From CAVVUF01 sp963751425 (GTDB lineage Bacteria; Chloroflexota; Anaerolineae; Anaerolineales; UBA4823): a stretch of 64,000 nt of DNA. Where the stretch lies: contig CAVVUF010000004.1 in NCBI GenBank assembly GCA_963751425.1, positions 620,001 to 684,000 on the forward strand. The letters are read 5' to 3'. The notes beneath the pieces were generated by a model, which was not told where the DNA came from, did no database searches, and was given only the letters and a program-made list of their open reading frames with translations. Made by a program: the position numbers and the translations under genes. Below, piece after piece: positions 37,199 through 48,236 of the stretch; positions within the stretch are counted from its first letter, which is position 1, and the number at the start of each line of letters is the position of its first letter.

Positions 37199-38520
37199 GT
37201 GACGAATAATCTTGTAATCATCGCCGGCGGCGGCATCGGCGGGCTGGCGACAGCCTTGACGCTCCACCAGATCGGCGTGCCCTGCGTCGTCTTCGAAGCC
37301 GTCCGGGACATGCGCCCGCTCGGCGTCGGCATCAATCTGCAGCCCAATGCGGTGCGCGAGCTCTATCGATCTCGGCATCACCGCAGGACGATCTCGACCG
37401 CGTGGGCCTGCCCGCAAAGGAATGGGCGCTGGTCGGGCTCAACGGCAACGACATCTATTCCGAGCCGCGCGGGCGCCTGGCCGGCTACAACTGGCCGCAA
37501 TATGCGGTTCATCGCGGCCAGTTCCACATGCTGCTGCTATCGACAAGGTGCGTGGAGCGGATCGGTCCGGAGGCGGTCAGGCTCGGCAGCCGCGTGACCG
37601 GCTACCGGAAGAACTCCGGACGGCAGCGTCAGCGCGCTCGTCGAGCACGCCGACGGCTCGACCTCCGAGGCGCACGGGCGCGCTGCTCATCGGCGCCGAC
37701 GGCATCCACTCGGCGGTCAGCGCGCAGATGCACCCGGCGCAGCCGCCGATCCACTGGGGCGGCGCGGTGATGTGGCGCGGCACCACCTGGGCGAAGCCGA
37801 TACGCACCGGCGCCTCGTTCGTCGGCCTCGGCACGCATCGCCACCGGATGGTCTTCTATCCGATCTCCCATCCCGACCCGCAGACCGGCCTCTCGATGAT
37901 CAACTGGATCGCCGAGGTCACGATGGACAACCACGAGGGCTGGAAGCAGAGCGGCTGGTTCCGCCAGGTCGGCATCGACGACTTCGTCCACCATTTCGAG
38001 GACTGGATCTGGGACTGGCTCGACGTGCCCGCCCTGATCAGGCAGGCGGACAGTCGCCTTCGAGAACCCGATGATCGACCGCGATCCGGTGCCGACCTGG
38101 CAGGACGGCCCGGTGGCGCTGCTCGGCGACGCCGCGCACGCCATGTATCCGACCGGCTCCAACGGCGGCAGCCAGGCCATCGTCGATGCCCGCGTCCTGG
38201 GCGCCGCCATGGTCGAGCACGGGGTCACGCCGGAGGCGCTCGCCGCCTATGACGCCAAGCTGTGCGGCCCGATCTCGCAGCTCATCCTGCGCAATCGCGG
38301 CGCCGGGCCGTTCGGGCTGCTCAACCTCGTCGATGAACGCTGCGGCGGCACGTTCGACAACATCGACGACGTGATCCCGCCCGAGGAGCGCGCCGAATTC
38401 ATGGCGGGCTACAAGGCCGCCGCGGGCTTCGCGATCGAAAAGCTCAACACGGCGCCGCCGACGATCCCACACGGTGCGCGAGGCCCTTCGGCCAGAGCCA
38501 AGGCATTTCTTCCACTATAG
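37199..38520 (+). CDS. FAD-dependent monooxygenase, UbiH/PhzS-like (five frameshifts)
   Basis: About 440 residues when joined. The FAD motif GGGIGGLATAL is at the N-terminus (GTG start at 37199); ALLIGADGIHSAV and GDAAHAMYPTGSNGGSQAI are the DG and GD motifs of class A flavoprotein hydroxylases. The frame breaks near 37366, 37387, 37610, 37669 and 38055. These enzymes hydroxylate aromatic or similar substrates with NAD(P)H and oxygen. It is convergent with the LanM gene, 48 bases apart; a tailoring role for the lanthipeptide is possible but nothing proves it. Confidence 0.82.
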
Positions 38521-38568
38521 TGGCAGGCGGAATACCCGGCGCCAGCGAACGATCGCGCCGCCTCGTTG

Positions 38569-41500
38569 CTATTCCCAGATCAGAACGTTGGGCAGCGAGC
38601 CATCCACTCGCCGCAACAGCGTATAGCCGACGCCTGCGAGCCCGCGGAACAGTCCGGGATTGAATTGCCGCTTGCCGACATTCCAGCGATAGTCGCCGCT
38701 GGCTGCCGCGTCCTCCATGACAGCCGCCATGCACCGCGATGCATGTTCGCGCAGGTCGCCGCGCCCAAGCACGTCGGCGGCCTCGCAGAAGAATTCGACG
38801 CTGCCGAGCGTGCCGCAACACAGCGTGTCGACATGGCCGGGCCAGCCGTGTTCCGCGCCGGCGAGCGCGTTGCGGACGTCCGTTTCGAGCCGCGCGGCAT
38901 CTAGCCGGCCGCGCTTGGCGGTGGCGGCGCGCGCCATGCCCGATGCCCGGCGCGCCGTGACACCATTGGCACGGCCAGGGCCTCCCTCGCCGCCGCGCAA
39001 GTCCGGCCAGTTGTTGCGCTGCGCGTCATAGCTCGCATTTTCGAAGGCGATGCATTGCGACGCCGCCTCGGCGAAGTCCTCGCGTCCGGTCGCCGCCGCC
39101 AGCGACGCCAGCGCATAGGCAAAGCCGGCAGCGCCATGCGACATGCCGTTGAGCGCCTGCTCGCCCCTGCCCTGCCCGAGCCAGCTGCCACCGTGCTCGC
39201 CGCAGCGGGGTTGCGCGAGCAGATGTTCGCCGCAACTGACGCGCTCTGGCGAGAACCTCAGCGGACGAGCTGTCGCGGTAGAGCCGCAACAGGCCAAGGA
39301 TGCCGCCAGCGCTCCCGCCGATCACGTCGAACTGCTTGTCGGCCCCGATCAGGTCGTCGGTGAACAGCTTCGCCGCGACATGCGCATCTGCAAGCAAGCC
39401 GTCGTCCCGCAGACACCTGGCCATCACGGCGAGCCCATAGACGATCGAGCCCAGGCCCGTGGCGCCGCCCGTACCCAACGATCGCGCCATGCGCGCTGCA
39501 TTGCGGCCCTTGAAGGTCTTGCGCACATGCGCGACCGCCGGCGAGCGCCAACTCGCTCGACGTTCTGCTCCCGGTCACCGCCGCATGGGCCGCGAGAAAC
39601 ACGCCGATTCCGCTGGTGCCGTTGTAGAGATCGGGACCCAGCGGCGCGAGCTGAGCAACCTCGCACTCTCCCAGCCAGTCCAGCCCGATCCAGGCGGCGG
39701 CCGGCCCCTTGCGGATGGCGTAACGCTCGAGGTCTGCGGCGATCCTGTCGGCCTCCGCCAGGAAGTTCGCCTGTATCGGGCACAACCTCCGCGCCAATGC
39801 GCAAGACGCGGCTTCCCGCGGAGGGAGCCACGACCGGTGCCCTGGACACGCGACACCGTCGCGGTGTTCTGGCGGATGACCTCGACCTGCCAGGCGATCT
39901 CCGGCTCATCGAGGTTGCAAAGCCGGGCACCGGCGCGGTCGAGACCTGACACTGCCTCGGCCGGGACCGAAAGCCCGTCGGCATCGCGAATGTTGTTGCC
40001 GTCGCTCGGCAACACGAAATGCGGGACATTCAGCGCCACCAGCGCGGCGCGTTCGGCGCGCTGCAACGGCCATAGTGCATCTGACGCTTTCTCCCAGTCC
40101 GCCAGCCTGGCCAGGAAGTCCGCCTGCGCCGACCAGATCACGCCGTCGTCCATGCTGCGGTGATTCTTCAGCCGCTGTAGCAGCATGTAATAGAAGCGCG
40201 TCGGACGAATGACCTTGCGGACCGCCAGCCCGGCAAAGCCGTCGAACAGCCCGCCGTACTGTCCATCCCGGCTCTGTCGACCGCAGAAACCTGGCGTAGT
40301 CCTCGAAGCCGGCGACGAAATCATCGATATGGTCGCCGAACATGGCGTAACGGCCATCCACATGCGGCAGGTTCGGAATGATCGCACTGGTTTGCGTTGT
40401 TCGCGTCGGCCGCATGGCGTCGGAATTGATGTTGCGCCACGCAATCCGTGTCTGAGACTTCCAGTCGGCGTTCATCCCGCCTATTGGCGAAAACCGTGTT
40501 GTCGGGCGACCGTCCATAGGCCGGCAGCAGGCCGACCATCATGACCGAGTAGTCGACGATCTCGGTCGCAGCCTGGAAGGCCTGCGCCTCGGCCTCATCG
40601 CTTCTGTGTTCCGTAGCGGCTGGCTGCAGGATCATTTCCAGATCGATCGGCACCGGATGCTCGCCCGCCGCGATCATGTTCTCCTGGTGCATGTCGCTGC
40701 CGGCGAAGCAATGGAAGAGCGCGAGCCAAGCGCCCGCGCGCCGGAAAAATCGCTCGCAGCCCTTGTCGTCGGCGCAGCCGGCATGATCGATGAATTCGGT
40801 CCAGCCGTAGCCGTCGCGCGCGATTGCGCGCACAGCCTTGAGGTCGATCGGGGAGCCGCTGCGATTCAGGCGTTCGACCAGCGCATGCCAGGCGGCATCG
40901 ACGCGCAGATCCTTCGGCTTGTAGACGACGCGCGAGCCGTCCTCGAAGCGAACGATCATGACCGAGTGGCCGCCATTGTGCGGGTCGGAGAGACCGCACT
41001 CGATCCTGGCCACACGGCTCGACGCATCGGATCGAAGAACGTCGTGGCGGATCGCCGCCAGATCGGAATCGAGGCGCATGACGAATTCGCGCGATGTATC
41101 GATCCACTGCCGCGTGATCGTTGCAAGCAGTCGCAACAGGACCGGCTTGTCTTCGAACAGCCGCCGCAATCCGCCGCCCTTCATGTCGGCGATGAACCGA
41201 TCGTATTGCGCCGTTTCGCCATCTGGTTGCGGCTCGCTTACAGCGGTCGGCATTGCGTCGGCTTTCCGCGCCTTGGCAAAGCGTTCGTAGAGCGCCGGAG
41301 TGCAAAGGCCGCTGATGTCTTTGAGCAATGCATGCCGCAAGCAGCCACGCGCGGTGTCGTTCAGATGTCTGCGCGCGCGTTCGTCGATGCCGGCCCAAAG
41401 CAGCGCCTCGGCCTGTTCGACCAGCGGCGCAAACAGATGCTCGAACGCGCAAGGCTCGGTGCCTTCGGGGGATGCGATCGCGTCGACCTTGCCCGCTCTT

Positions 41501-41896
41501 TGCAATGCGGCAACGATCCAGATGGCGTCATAAATCCACGCCGGCACGGCCGCGGAAGCGCTGCCGGCGAACGGTGCCGAATTTCGCCAGAACCCCGCCG
41601 ATCGACCATCCGTCTCGATCGAGCCGTCGCGCAAACAGCGTCCAATCGCCACTGGCCGATGACCGGCACCATGCCGCCAACCGCAAGGCCGCCGGATCGG
41701 CATCGCCTTTCTGTCCCGGCAACGATTCGAAATCGTCGGACAGGAGTTCGTCAATCGTGGCGGCCCGCACCATCAGCTGTTCAAAAAAAGCGTCCACGCG
41801 ATGTCTCTCATCAACTCGCCGGCATCCGTCAGGACGAATGCCCGGGGAGACTTTTGCTGCCGCCGCCGCTCGTTCAAGCCCATCATCGGCAAGCAC
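38569..41896 (-). CDS. lanM: Class II lanthipeptide synthetase LanM, CCG type (eight frameshifts)
   Basis: About 1,100 residues when joined. N-terminal dehydratase domain (DUF4135, kinase-like): SRVVYKPKDLRVD (about 40,900-40,955), FAGSDMHQENMIA and HPVPIDLEMIL (40,632-40,705). C-terminal LanC-like cyclase: YNGTSGIGVFLAAHA (near 39,610), GMSHGAAGFAYALA (near 39,130), WCHGAPGIG (38,945-38,965) and CCGTLGSVEFF (38,800-38,820). Zinc ligands would be Cys of WCHG and both Cys of CCG. Breaks lie near 41600, 40495, 40275, 39790, 39540, 39240, 38970 and 38948; the last two compensate each other around WCHG. It would dehydrate Ser/Thr and form (methyl)lanthionine rings on the divergent peptide. The GTG start at 41896 is uncertain; the frame is open further upstream. 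Confidence 0.88.
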
Positions 41897-42056
41897 GCCA
41901 ACGTGGCTGTAAAAATGATGCTTCGCCGGATCGTCCCGCCATGCCGGCCGATGACGAGAATGAGACTTTACACGGCCCAGGCCGCGTGTTGCACTGGCTA
42001 CCTAGCCGTCAGCCTATTGTCCGCTTGGCGCGGCACGGCGACATGGAGCAATCCCC

Positions 42057-42227
42057 ATGGGTGACACCAGCACCACTCACGCCACCCTCGACCAAATCGA
42101 CGAGGAAATTCTCAATTGCGACGTGTCCGACGAGGCCCTGGAAGCTGCGGCCGGCACCACGCGGGTGTTTACCGCGATGATCACCGACTGCCCAACGATC
42201 CTCGCATCCTGCTGTGGCGGACGTTAG
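42057..42227 (+). CDS. lanA: Class II lanthipeptide precursor peptide, 56 residues
   Basis: ATG at 42057 with GGAG eight bases upstream; 56 residues. Residues 1-33 look like a class II leader: acidic, helical (LDQIDEEILN) and ending SDEALEAAAG, close to the ELSDEELEAVAGG pattern before LanM cleavage sites. Residues 34-56 would be the core, with Thr34, Thr35, Thr39, Thr43, Thr47 and Ser51 as dehydration sites and Cys45, Cys52 and Cys53 as ring partners; it ends GGR. It is divergent from lanM with 160 bases between. Up to three rings are possible. I see no transporter/protease gene (LanT) nearby. Too short for ordinary gene calling. Confidence 0.78.
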   Translation: MGDTSTTHATLDQIDEEILNCDVSDEALEAAAGTTRVFTAMITDCPTILASCCGGR

Positions 42228-42258
42228 GACAAGACGGTGGGGCTCAACCCTTGGTGCA

Positions 42259-42278
42259 ACGAGTCCGGAGAGACTCGT
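42259..42278 (+). other. Short hairpin after the precursor gene
   Basis: ACGAGTC and GACTCGT make a perfect 7-base stem with a CGGAGA loop, 31 bases after the precursor stop. No T tract follows, so it may be a weak or factor-assisted terminator, or a 3' stabilising hairpin. No second precursor gene is visible in 42228-42384. Confidence 0.4.
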
Positions 42279-42384
42279 CCTCACTTAGCTTCTAGCTGCG
42301 GTTCTTTGCAGTACGAGTCTTGATGCTCGCCCGGCGCGTGGAATCAATTGCACGCCTCTCCGCGCCAGACGATGAGCCGGCAGC

Positions 42385-43270
42385 TCAATTCAGAAATCTG
42401 AGATCGGTGATGTCCGCGACCGCCATGGGGCGATCGATCGCACCCAGCCTTTGCTGGATCTTGATCATTTCGGCCAAGCCGTTCCCGTCGACCTGACCAT
42501 CGACATTCAAGTGCTCGATCTGGCGCGTCATCGCCTTTTCCGCGACAGCCCTGGGAAGTTCGAAAACCCGGGCGGAAAAATCGACGAATTCATCGACGTG
42601 CTCGACTGCATATTGCGCGGAGTAGCGAGAGATCGCCAAAACAGTTCTCAGCAGATTGGGCTCGGTCTCTATGAACGCGGGCCTGGCGACTTGCACAACC
42701 CACTGGACGCTCGGGAAGCACTCCTGCTCGTGGACCGCGCCCCAACACCTGATCGCTCCAAGCGATTCTGCAAGCGACATGTTCGGCTCCACCATGATCC
42801 CCGCATCGATGCGCCCTTCTGCCAGCACATGGGCGATGCGCGGATATTCATCGTGCAGCCCGACATAGATCAGGTGGTTGTCCGGGTCCAAACCACGATC
42901 GACCAGCATCCCGCGGATAAACCATTCAGGGCAGCTGCCGCGCGTCAACAGCCCGATGCGTTTGCCTTTCATATCCTCCCAGGAACTCGATGCCGGGGCG
43001 GGCACCAAAATACATGTGTGCCTTTCGCCACATTCCGCTTCCGACGATCCGAAAACGGGCGCCCGCACCAAGCGCCGCGATCGCCGGCGGCGATCCGATT
43101 TCGCCCATTTGAACGACGCCGGCGTCGTAAGCGGCCGCGAGCGGCGGTCCGCCGAACACCACACGGATGGTCAGGTCGATGCCCTCCTGTCGGAAGAACC
43201 CCTTCTCAATGCCGAAGCGGACAGCTACGGCGTCTTTGTCGGTCGGAGCGCCGTATTCTAATGTGATCAT
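42385..43270 (-). CDS. SsuA/NMT1-like ABC transporter substrate-binding protein (frameshift)
   Basis: About 295 residues. The N-terminus reads FGIEKGFFRQEGIDLTIR and AYDAGVVQMGEIGSPPAIAA, the opening of the NMT1/THI5-SsuA-TauA binding-protein group; the later part has WEDMKGKRIGLLTRGS and PNLLRTVLAISRYSAQYA. The frame breaks near 43000. No signal peptide is seen at the start, which is odd for a periplasmic protein. It is divergent from a Bug-type binding protein and lies beside a probable catabolic cluster, so a nitrogen- or sulfur-containing small molecule is a fair guess. Confidence 0.8.
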
Positions 43271-43615
43271 CGCTCTACTCGATGGTTCGTCAAAGCGGGG
43301 TGGATATCACACATCGTTCAAGGGAGAGGAGCCACTGGCGACGCACAAAAATTCACCGGCAGGATCACCTCGTTTCGGCATTAAAATCCCAATATGCCGG
43401 TTCAATGGCCAAGCACCGGTTTCTTCAGCGCGCGTTGACGCCAAAGCGCCAGTCCTGATAGCTGCCGAGACCCCCACCAGGAGCGGTATTCTACCAGAGC
43501 CGGCTGCCCCCTCCCGCGATGTGCCGATCTGTAGGCGCAAATGGTGCTGGGACGCCGGTTCGGCACCCCATGGCACAAATTTCGCATCGCTACCTCAAAA
43601 CTCGAAAGGTCGATC
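43271..43615. other. Divergent promoter region, no gene seen
   Basis: 345 bases between the divergent SsuA-like and Bug-type binding-protein genes. It should carry both promoters. An in-frame extension upstream of the Bug gene (from 43541) has no ribosome site or signal sequence and is not counted. No clear repeat or hairpin is seen. Confidence 0.5.
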
Positions 43616-44579
43616 ATGCACAGACGCGATTTTCTCCTGGGTTCCGCCGCCGCCTGCTTGGCGTCCACAACTGCGCGAGCCGCATGGCCAGATCGACCCA
43701 TCACGCTCGTGGTTCCTTTCGGCGCCGGCGGCTCGGCCGATCTCGTGGCGCGCATGTTCGCGCAGCAATTCCAGGCCAAGAACGGCGTGCCCGTCGTGGT
43801 TGAGAACAAGGGCGGCGCCGGCGGTGTCATCGGATCGGCGCTGGTCGCCAAAGCAGCCCCAGACGGCTACACGCTTTTGCTCGGCACGGTGAGCACGCAC
43901 GCCATCAACCCCGGGCTTTACACCAAGATCCCGTTCAACGCCGAAACCGACTTCGAACCGATCAGCCCCATCGTCCGGCTTGCCCAATCTGCTGGTGGTC
44001 AACAACAAGCTGCCGGTGAAGACGGTCGCCGACCTTGTCGCCTTTCTCAAGGCCAATGATGGCAAGCTGAACTACGGCTCTGCCGGCAGCGGCACGTCCG
44101 GCCACTTGTGCACCGTCATGTTCATGAAGGCGATCGGCGTGACGATGACGCACGTCCCGTACCGCAGCACCGCGGACGAGATGACGGCCATGATGGGCGG
44201 CCACATCGATCTGGCGATCGACAGCATGACAACCATCTGGCCGCTCGCCAAGTCCGGCGACGTGCGCGCACTGGCGGTGACAACTCCGACGCGCGTCGCA
44301 ACCGCGCCGGACCTGCCGACCATCGGTGAAACGGTCAATGGCTTCGCGGCAACCGGATGGCAGGGGTTGTTCGCCCCAGCCAAGACGCCTCAGCCGATCG
44401 TCGAGCAACTGGCGGCAGAGGTGAAGCGCATCTTCCAGCAGCCCGAGCTCGTCACGGCGTTGCAGAACGTCGGCGGCGAGCCCTCGCCCATGTCGCCCAG
44501 CGAATTCGCCGATTTCGTCCGATCCGAGAGGACCAAGTGGGGTGCGGTGGTGAAGGAAGCCGGGCTCAAGCTTGATTGA
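43616..44579 (+). CDS. Bug/TctC-family periplasmic binding protein (frameshift)
   Basis: About 321 residues. MHRRDFLLGSAAACLASTTARA is a Tat-like signal peptide (RR-D-F-L). The family motifs WPDRPITLVVPFGAGGSADLVAR and YGSAGSGTSGHLC are present, and the C-terminus has the usual PELVTALQNVGGEP. The frame breaks at about 43978 (after PISPIVRL). Bug proteins bind carboxylates, nicotinate-like and other small acids in the periplasm, often without a linked transporter. It precedes the luciferase-like monooxygenase gene by 236 bases. Confidence 0.9.
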
Positions 44580-44815
44580 TGTCGTCATCGGGTTAGGTCT
44601 CGCGGGCGGCAATATCGGGGTCAGGATGCGCTGTCATCGACAGCGTTCATCCGACAGCGCACCACGGCGCTGATCATCCCAACTCGCGTCGGGATGTGCA
44701 AAATAATGCCGCTGGCGTAGGATCGGCCTCGCCAGTTCCGGCGACACATCCAGGCCCCGGCCAAAGCGCACCGGACGTCTGCAACAACCCGCAAGAACAG
44801 GGAGCGAGACCTTCC

Positions 44816-46160
44816 GTGCCGAAGCACATCCATCTGGCGTTCGACATTTCCTACACCCATCTCGACGGGCGCTGGCGGATGCCAGGGTCATGGACCGGTC
44901 GCACCTATCCCGATCTCGATATCTACGAGGAGATCGCGCGCATCTCCGAGCGCGGCTGCATCGACATGCTGTTCTTTGGCGACGGCACCGGCATTCCGGA
45001 CACCTGGATGAGCTCGCGCGACGAGGCGGTGCGCTGGGGCATCGGCTGGCCGCGGCACGACATGAGCCCGGTGATCACGGCCATGTCGCGGGTGACGAAG
45101 CACATCGGCTTCGGACTGACCTATGCCTCGACCTTCATGCATCCGTTCTATGTCGCGCGGCTGTTCAACTCGCTCGACCACGTCACCAATGGCCGCATCG
45201 CCTTCAACGTCATCGCCTCGAGCCGCGGTGCCGACGCGGCGAACTACGGCTTCGACGAACTGATGGAACACGGCCTGCGCTACGAGCGCATGGAGGAGTT
45301 CATCGATGTCTGCCGGGCGCTGTGGAACAGCGTCGGGCCCGACGCCTTCAAATGGGATCGCGAAAGCGGCGTCGTCGCCGATCCGGCCAAGGTTCGCGCC
45401 ATCAATCATGTCGGGCAAGTTCTTCAAGGTGCGCGGCCCGCTGAACTGCATGCCGTCGCCGCAGATCCAGCCGGTGCTGATCCAGGCCGGCGGCTCGCCG
45501 CGCGGCATCAAGGCCTCGGCCTATATCTCCGACCATGTCTTCGCGCGCTGGCCGCCGAAGGCCGAAAAGGCGAAGCATCGCGCGCTGCTCGACAAGGAGC
45601 TCGTCGCCGACGGGCGCGATCCCGTCCAAGGTCGGCGTGCTGTGGGGCTGCGGCATGATCGTGGCGGAGACCGAGCACGAGGCGAAGGCCCGGCGCGAGC
45701 AGCTCCTGACCATGATCCCGCAAGGAGGCGGTCGGCGCCTATCTGTCGCACAACTCCGGCTACGACTTCTCCAAGCTGCCGGCCCGCTTCAAGCTGAGCG
45801 AACTGAACAAGGAGATCGCCGCCGCGAACGCCTCACCGGTCGGCTTCGTCTACAAGCTGGCGAACGCGCTCGGCGGCGATCCCGAAGTGTCGCGCGAAGA
45901 GTTCTTCGAGTACGGCCTGCGCACGGCGACCAACTACGATCGCACCTTCGCCGGCACCGCGCCGCAACTCGCCGACATGCTGGAGGAGGAATTCGAAGCC
46001 GGCGGCAGCCGCGGCGGCTTCATGATGGTGCATCCGCAGGCGGTGCCGCGCGACCTGCTCAACGTCGTCGACCTGCTGGTGCCGGAACTGCAGCGCCGCG
46101 GCCGGTTCCGCAAGGCCTACGAAGGCAACGACGCTGCGGGAAAACCTGCTCGCAGGGTAG
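44816..46160 (+). CDS. Luciferase-like flavin monooxygenase, NtaA/SnaA/DszA type (frameshifts)
   Basis: About 447 residues from a GTG with GGGAG upstream. Features of the bacterial luciferase-like TIM barrel: FDISYTHLDGRWRMPGSW near the start, RVTKHIGFGLTYAST, GRIAFNVIASSRGADAANYG, RYERMEEFIDVCRALW and the FMN-binding GGSPRG. The frame breaks near 45410, 45625, 45722 and 46135; the last restores a natural end (LRENLLAG, stop 46158-46160). Members oxidise aminopolycarboxylates, sulfur heterocycles or pyrimidines using FMNH2 and oxygen. The reductase partner is not seen nearby. Confidence 0.87.
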
Positions 46161-46346
46161 GTCTTTCATCAACCCGGGGTTTGTTGTTCAGCAAGCCTTG
46201 GCGTCAGCCGATCCGGGCCGTTCACCCTCACCCCGCGCGATTGCGAGCGATATTTCGCAACGCGGCGCGCCGTGCGACCGGCACATCCGCCCCCTTCACA
46301 TGCCGCTTTGTGTTCGTGCTATGGTCCGATGTGCAATGAGGTTCTC

Positions 46347-47440
46347 ATGAGCTCCAATCGCGTCAAAATCGGAATCATCGGCCTCGGCCGCTGGGCCAAG
46401 GTGCTAACCCGCGCGGCCCGGACGTCCGACGTCGTCGAGATCGTCCAGGGCTTCAGCCGGTCGGCGGAGAGCCGCGATGGATTTCAGCAGGAATTCGGCA
46501 TCAGGAGCGCGCCCGACTTGGCGACCCTCTTGAACAATCCCGAGATCAAGGGCGTCATCCTCACGGTACCGAACGAGCAGCACCTGCCGCTCGCGCGCGA
46601 GGTCGCCAAGGCCGGCAAGCACGTCTACACCGAGAAGCCGATCGCCGCACTCGCTGGAGGACGGCCTCGCGATCGAGGCGCTGGAAAAGACCTACGGCGT
46701 CAGCGTCACGGTCGGGCACAGCGCCCGGCTGATGGCGGGCATCCGGGCCATGGGCAATGCCATCGAGGCGGGCGAACTCGGCCGTGTCGGCTTCATGGAG
46801 GCGAATTTCTCCAACGAGCGGGCGCTCGAACTCACCCCGAAGGCTTGGCGCTGGTACAGGGATCGTGCGCCCGGCGGACCGCTGTCGCAGCTCGCCATCC
46901 ACCAGTTCGACGTGCTGCATTATCTCGGCGGCGAAATTCAGGAGGTGTCCTCGATGGCCTCGAAGCTGTCGCCGGTCGGCGCCGAGGTCGACGACCAGTC
47001 GATGACGACCTTGCGCTTCGCCGACGGCAAGCTCGGCTATGTCGGTTCATCCTGGACGTCGCCGGGCGTGTTCTGCGTGCGCGTGTTCGGCTCGAAGGGG
47101 CTGATGCATTACGAGATCGACTTCGGCACCTGGGATACGCCCGACAAGCTGCACCAGACCTCGACCCTCTACATCCAGCGCGGCAAGGACGGCTACGGCA
47201 AACGCGAGGAACTGCCGGTACCGGAAAGCGACATGTTCCGCGCCGAGCTCGACATGTTCGCCGAGAGCTGCCGCACCGGGAAATCCAACGAGCTCAACGC
47301 CCGCAACGGCAATGTCGCGCTTGGCGGTGGTCTATGCGGGTCTGCGCTCGATCGAACGGCAGGGCCAGGCGGTCAAGATCGCCGACGTCATCGCCGACGC
47401 CCACAAGAAGCTCGCCGAAGGCAGCCGCCATGTTGCCTAG
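46347..47440 (+). CDS. Gfo/Idh/MocA-family oxidoreductase (two frameshifts)
   Basis: About 364 residues. The Rossmann motif is GIIGLGRWAKVL, the family EKP is in HVYTEKPIAA, and the catalytic region has the conserved LAIHQFDVLHYLGG. The frame breaks near 46650 and 47325; corrected, the protein ends KLAEGSRHVA at 47440, overlapping the next gene by 11 bases. NAD(P)-dependent dehydrogenases of this family act on sugars, inositols and other hydroxy or imino compounds. Cluster context suggests catabolism of the monooxygenase product. Confidence 0.87.
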
Positions 47441-48236
47441 CCGCTATTTCTCCGACCTGACGCAGCCGGAGATCGCCGCGCAGCTGAAGAAGAATCCGCT
47501 GGTGATCCTGCCCTGCGGCAGCGTCGAGCAGCACGGTCCGCATCTGCCGACCGGCACCGACACGCTCGCCGCTCAGGTCATCAGCCACGCGGTCGCCGAG
47601 CGGATGGACGGCCTCGTGCTGCCGAACACGCCGTTCGGCGTGACGCCGATGCACGCGCCGTTCGAGGGCACGATTACGCTGACCCCCGACACCTACATGC
47701 GGCTCGATCATCGAGACCTGCGCGTCGACCGCCAAGGCACGGCGCCAAGGAGCTGATGATCGTGAACTGGCACGAGGGCAACATTCCCTCGCTCGCCATC
47801 GCGGCGGAATCGCTGCACCGCGAGCACGGCATGAGCGTGCTGACCGTGCAGGCCTGCTACGTCGCCGAGGAGCTCTACGGGCACTCCTGCGGCGGGCTGA
47901 CCCATGGCGGCGAAATCGAGGCGCTGGCGGTCCTCGCCCACCGGCCGGACCTCGTCCATCTCGACCGCATCGACTATTCGTCCGACCATACGCGTGGGCC
48001 ACAAGATGGACAAGCTGCGCCGCACCCGCAGCTATCAGCCGGTGCTGACCGACATCCGCTCGATCGCGCCGACCGGCTGGTTCGGCAGCCCGCAGCATGC
48101 CACCGCCGAGAAGGGCCATCGGATGCTGAGCGATATCTGCGACGCCATCGCGCGGGAAGCGCGCGAGATTTACCGTCAGCTCGAGGTCGTGCAGGGCGGC
48201 GCGCGCGAAATCAAGCATTTGCGGCAGGTGGGCTGA
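47430..48236 (+). CDS. Creatininase-family hydrolase (frameshifts)
   Basis: About 268 residues. The metal-binding motif is CGSVEQHGPHLPTGTDT (about 31-47), and NWHEGN and CYVAEELYGHSCGGLTHGGEIE carry the other metal ligands and the active-site Glu. The frame breaks near 47708, 47738 and 47995. Creatininase-like amidohydrolases open cyclic amides and related rings using Zn or Mn, so ring opening in the pathway is likely. Start ATG at 47430 lies inside the end of the previous gene, and its TGA overlaps the ATG of the cupin gene. Confidence 0.87.

Noticed and set aside
40606..42180. Long plus-strand open frame of 524 codons across lanM
   Set aside because: Antisense of lanM; GC-rich coding DNA often leaves such open frames. 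It has no family resemblance and would overlap the precursor gene in another frame.
42259..42278. Rho-independent terminator of the precursor gene
   Set aside because: The stem is good but no T tract follows, so it is listed only as a hairpin.
42009..42284. Minus-strand open frame of 91 codons over the lanthipeptide precursor
   Set aside because: No ribosome site or recognisable content; the plus-strand precursor explains the sequence better.
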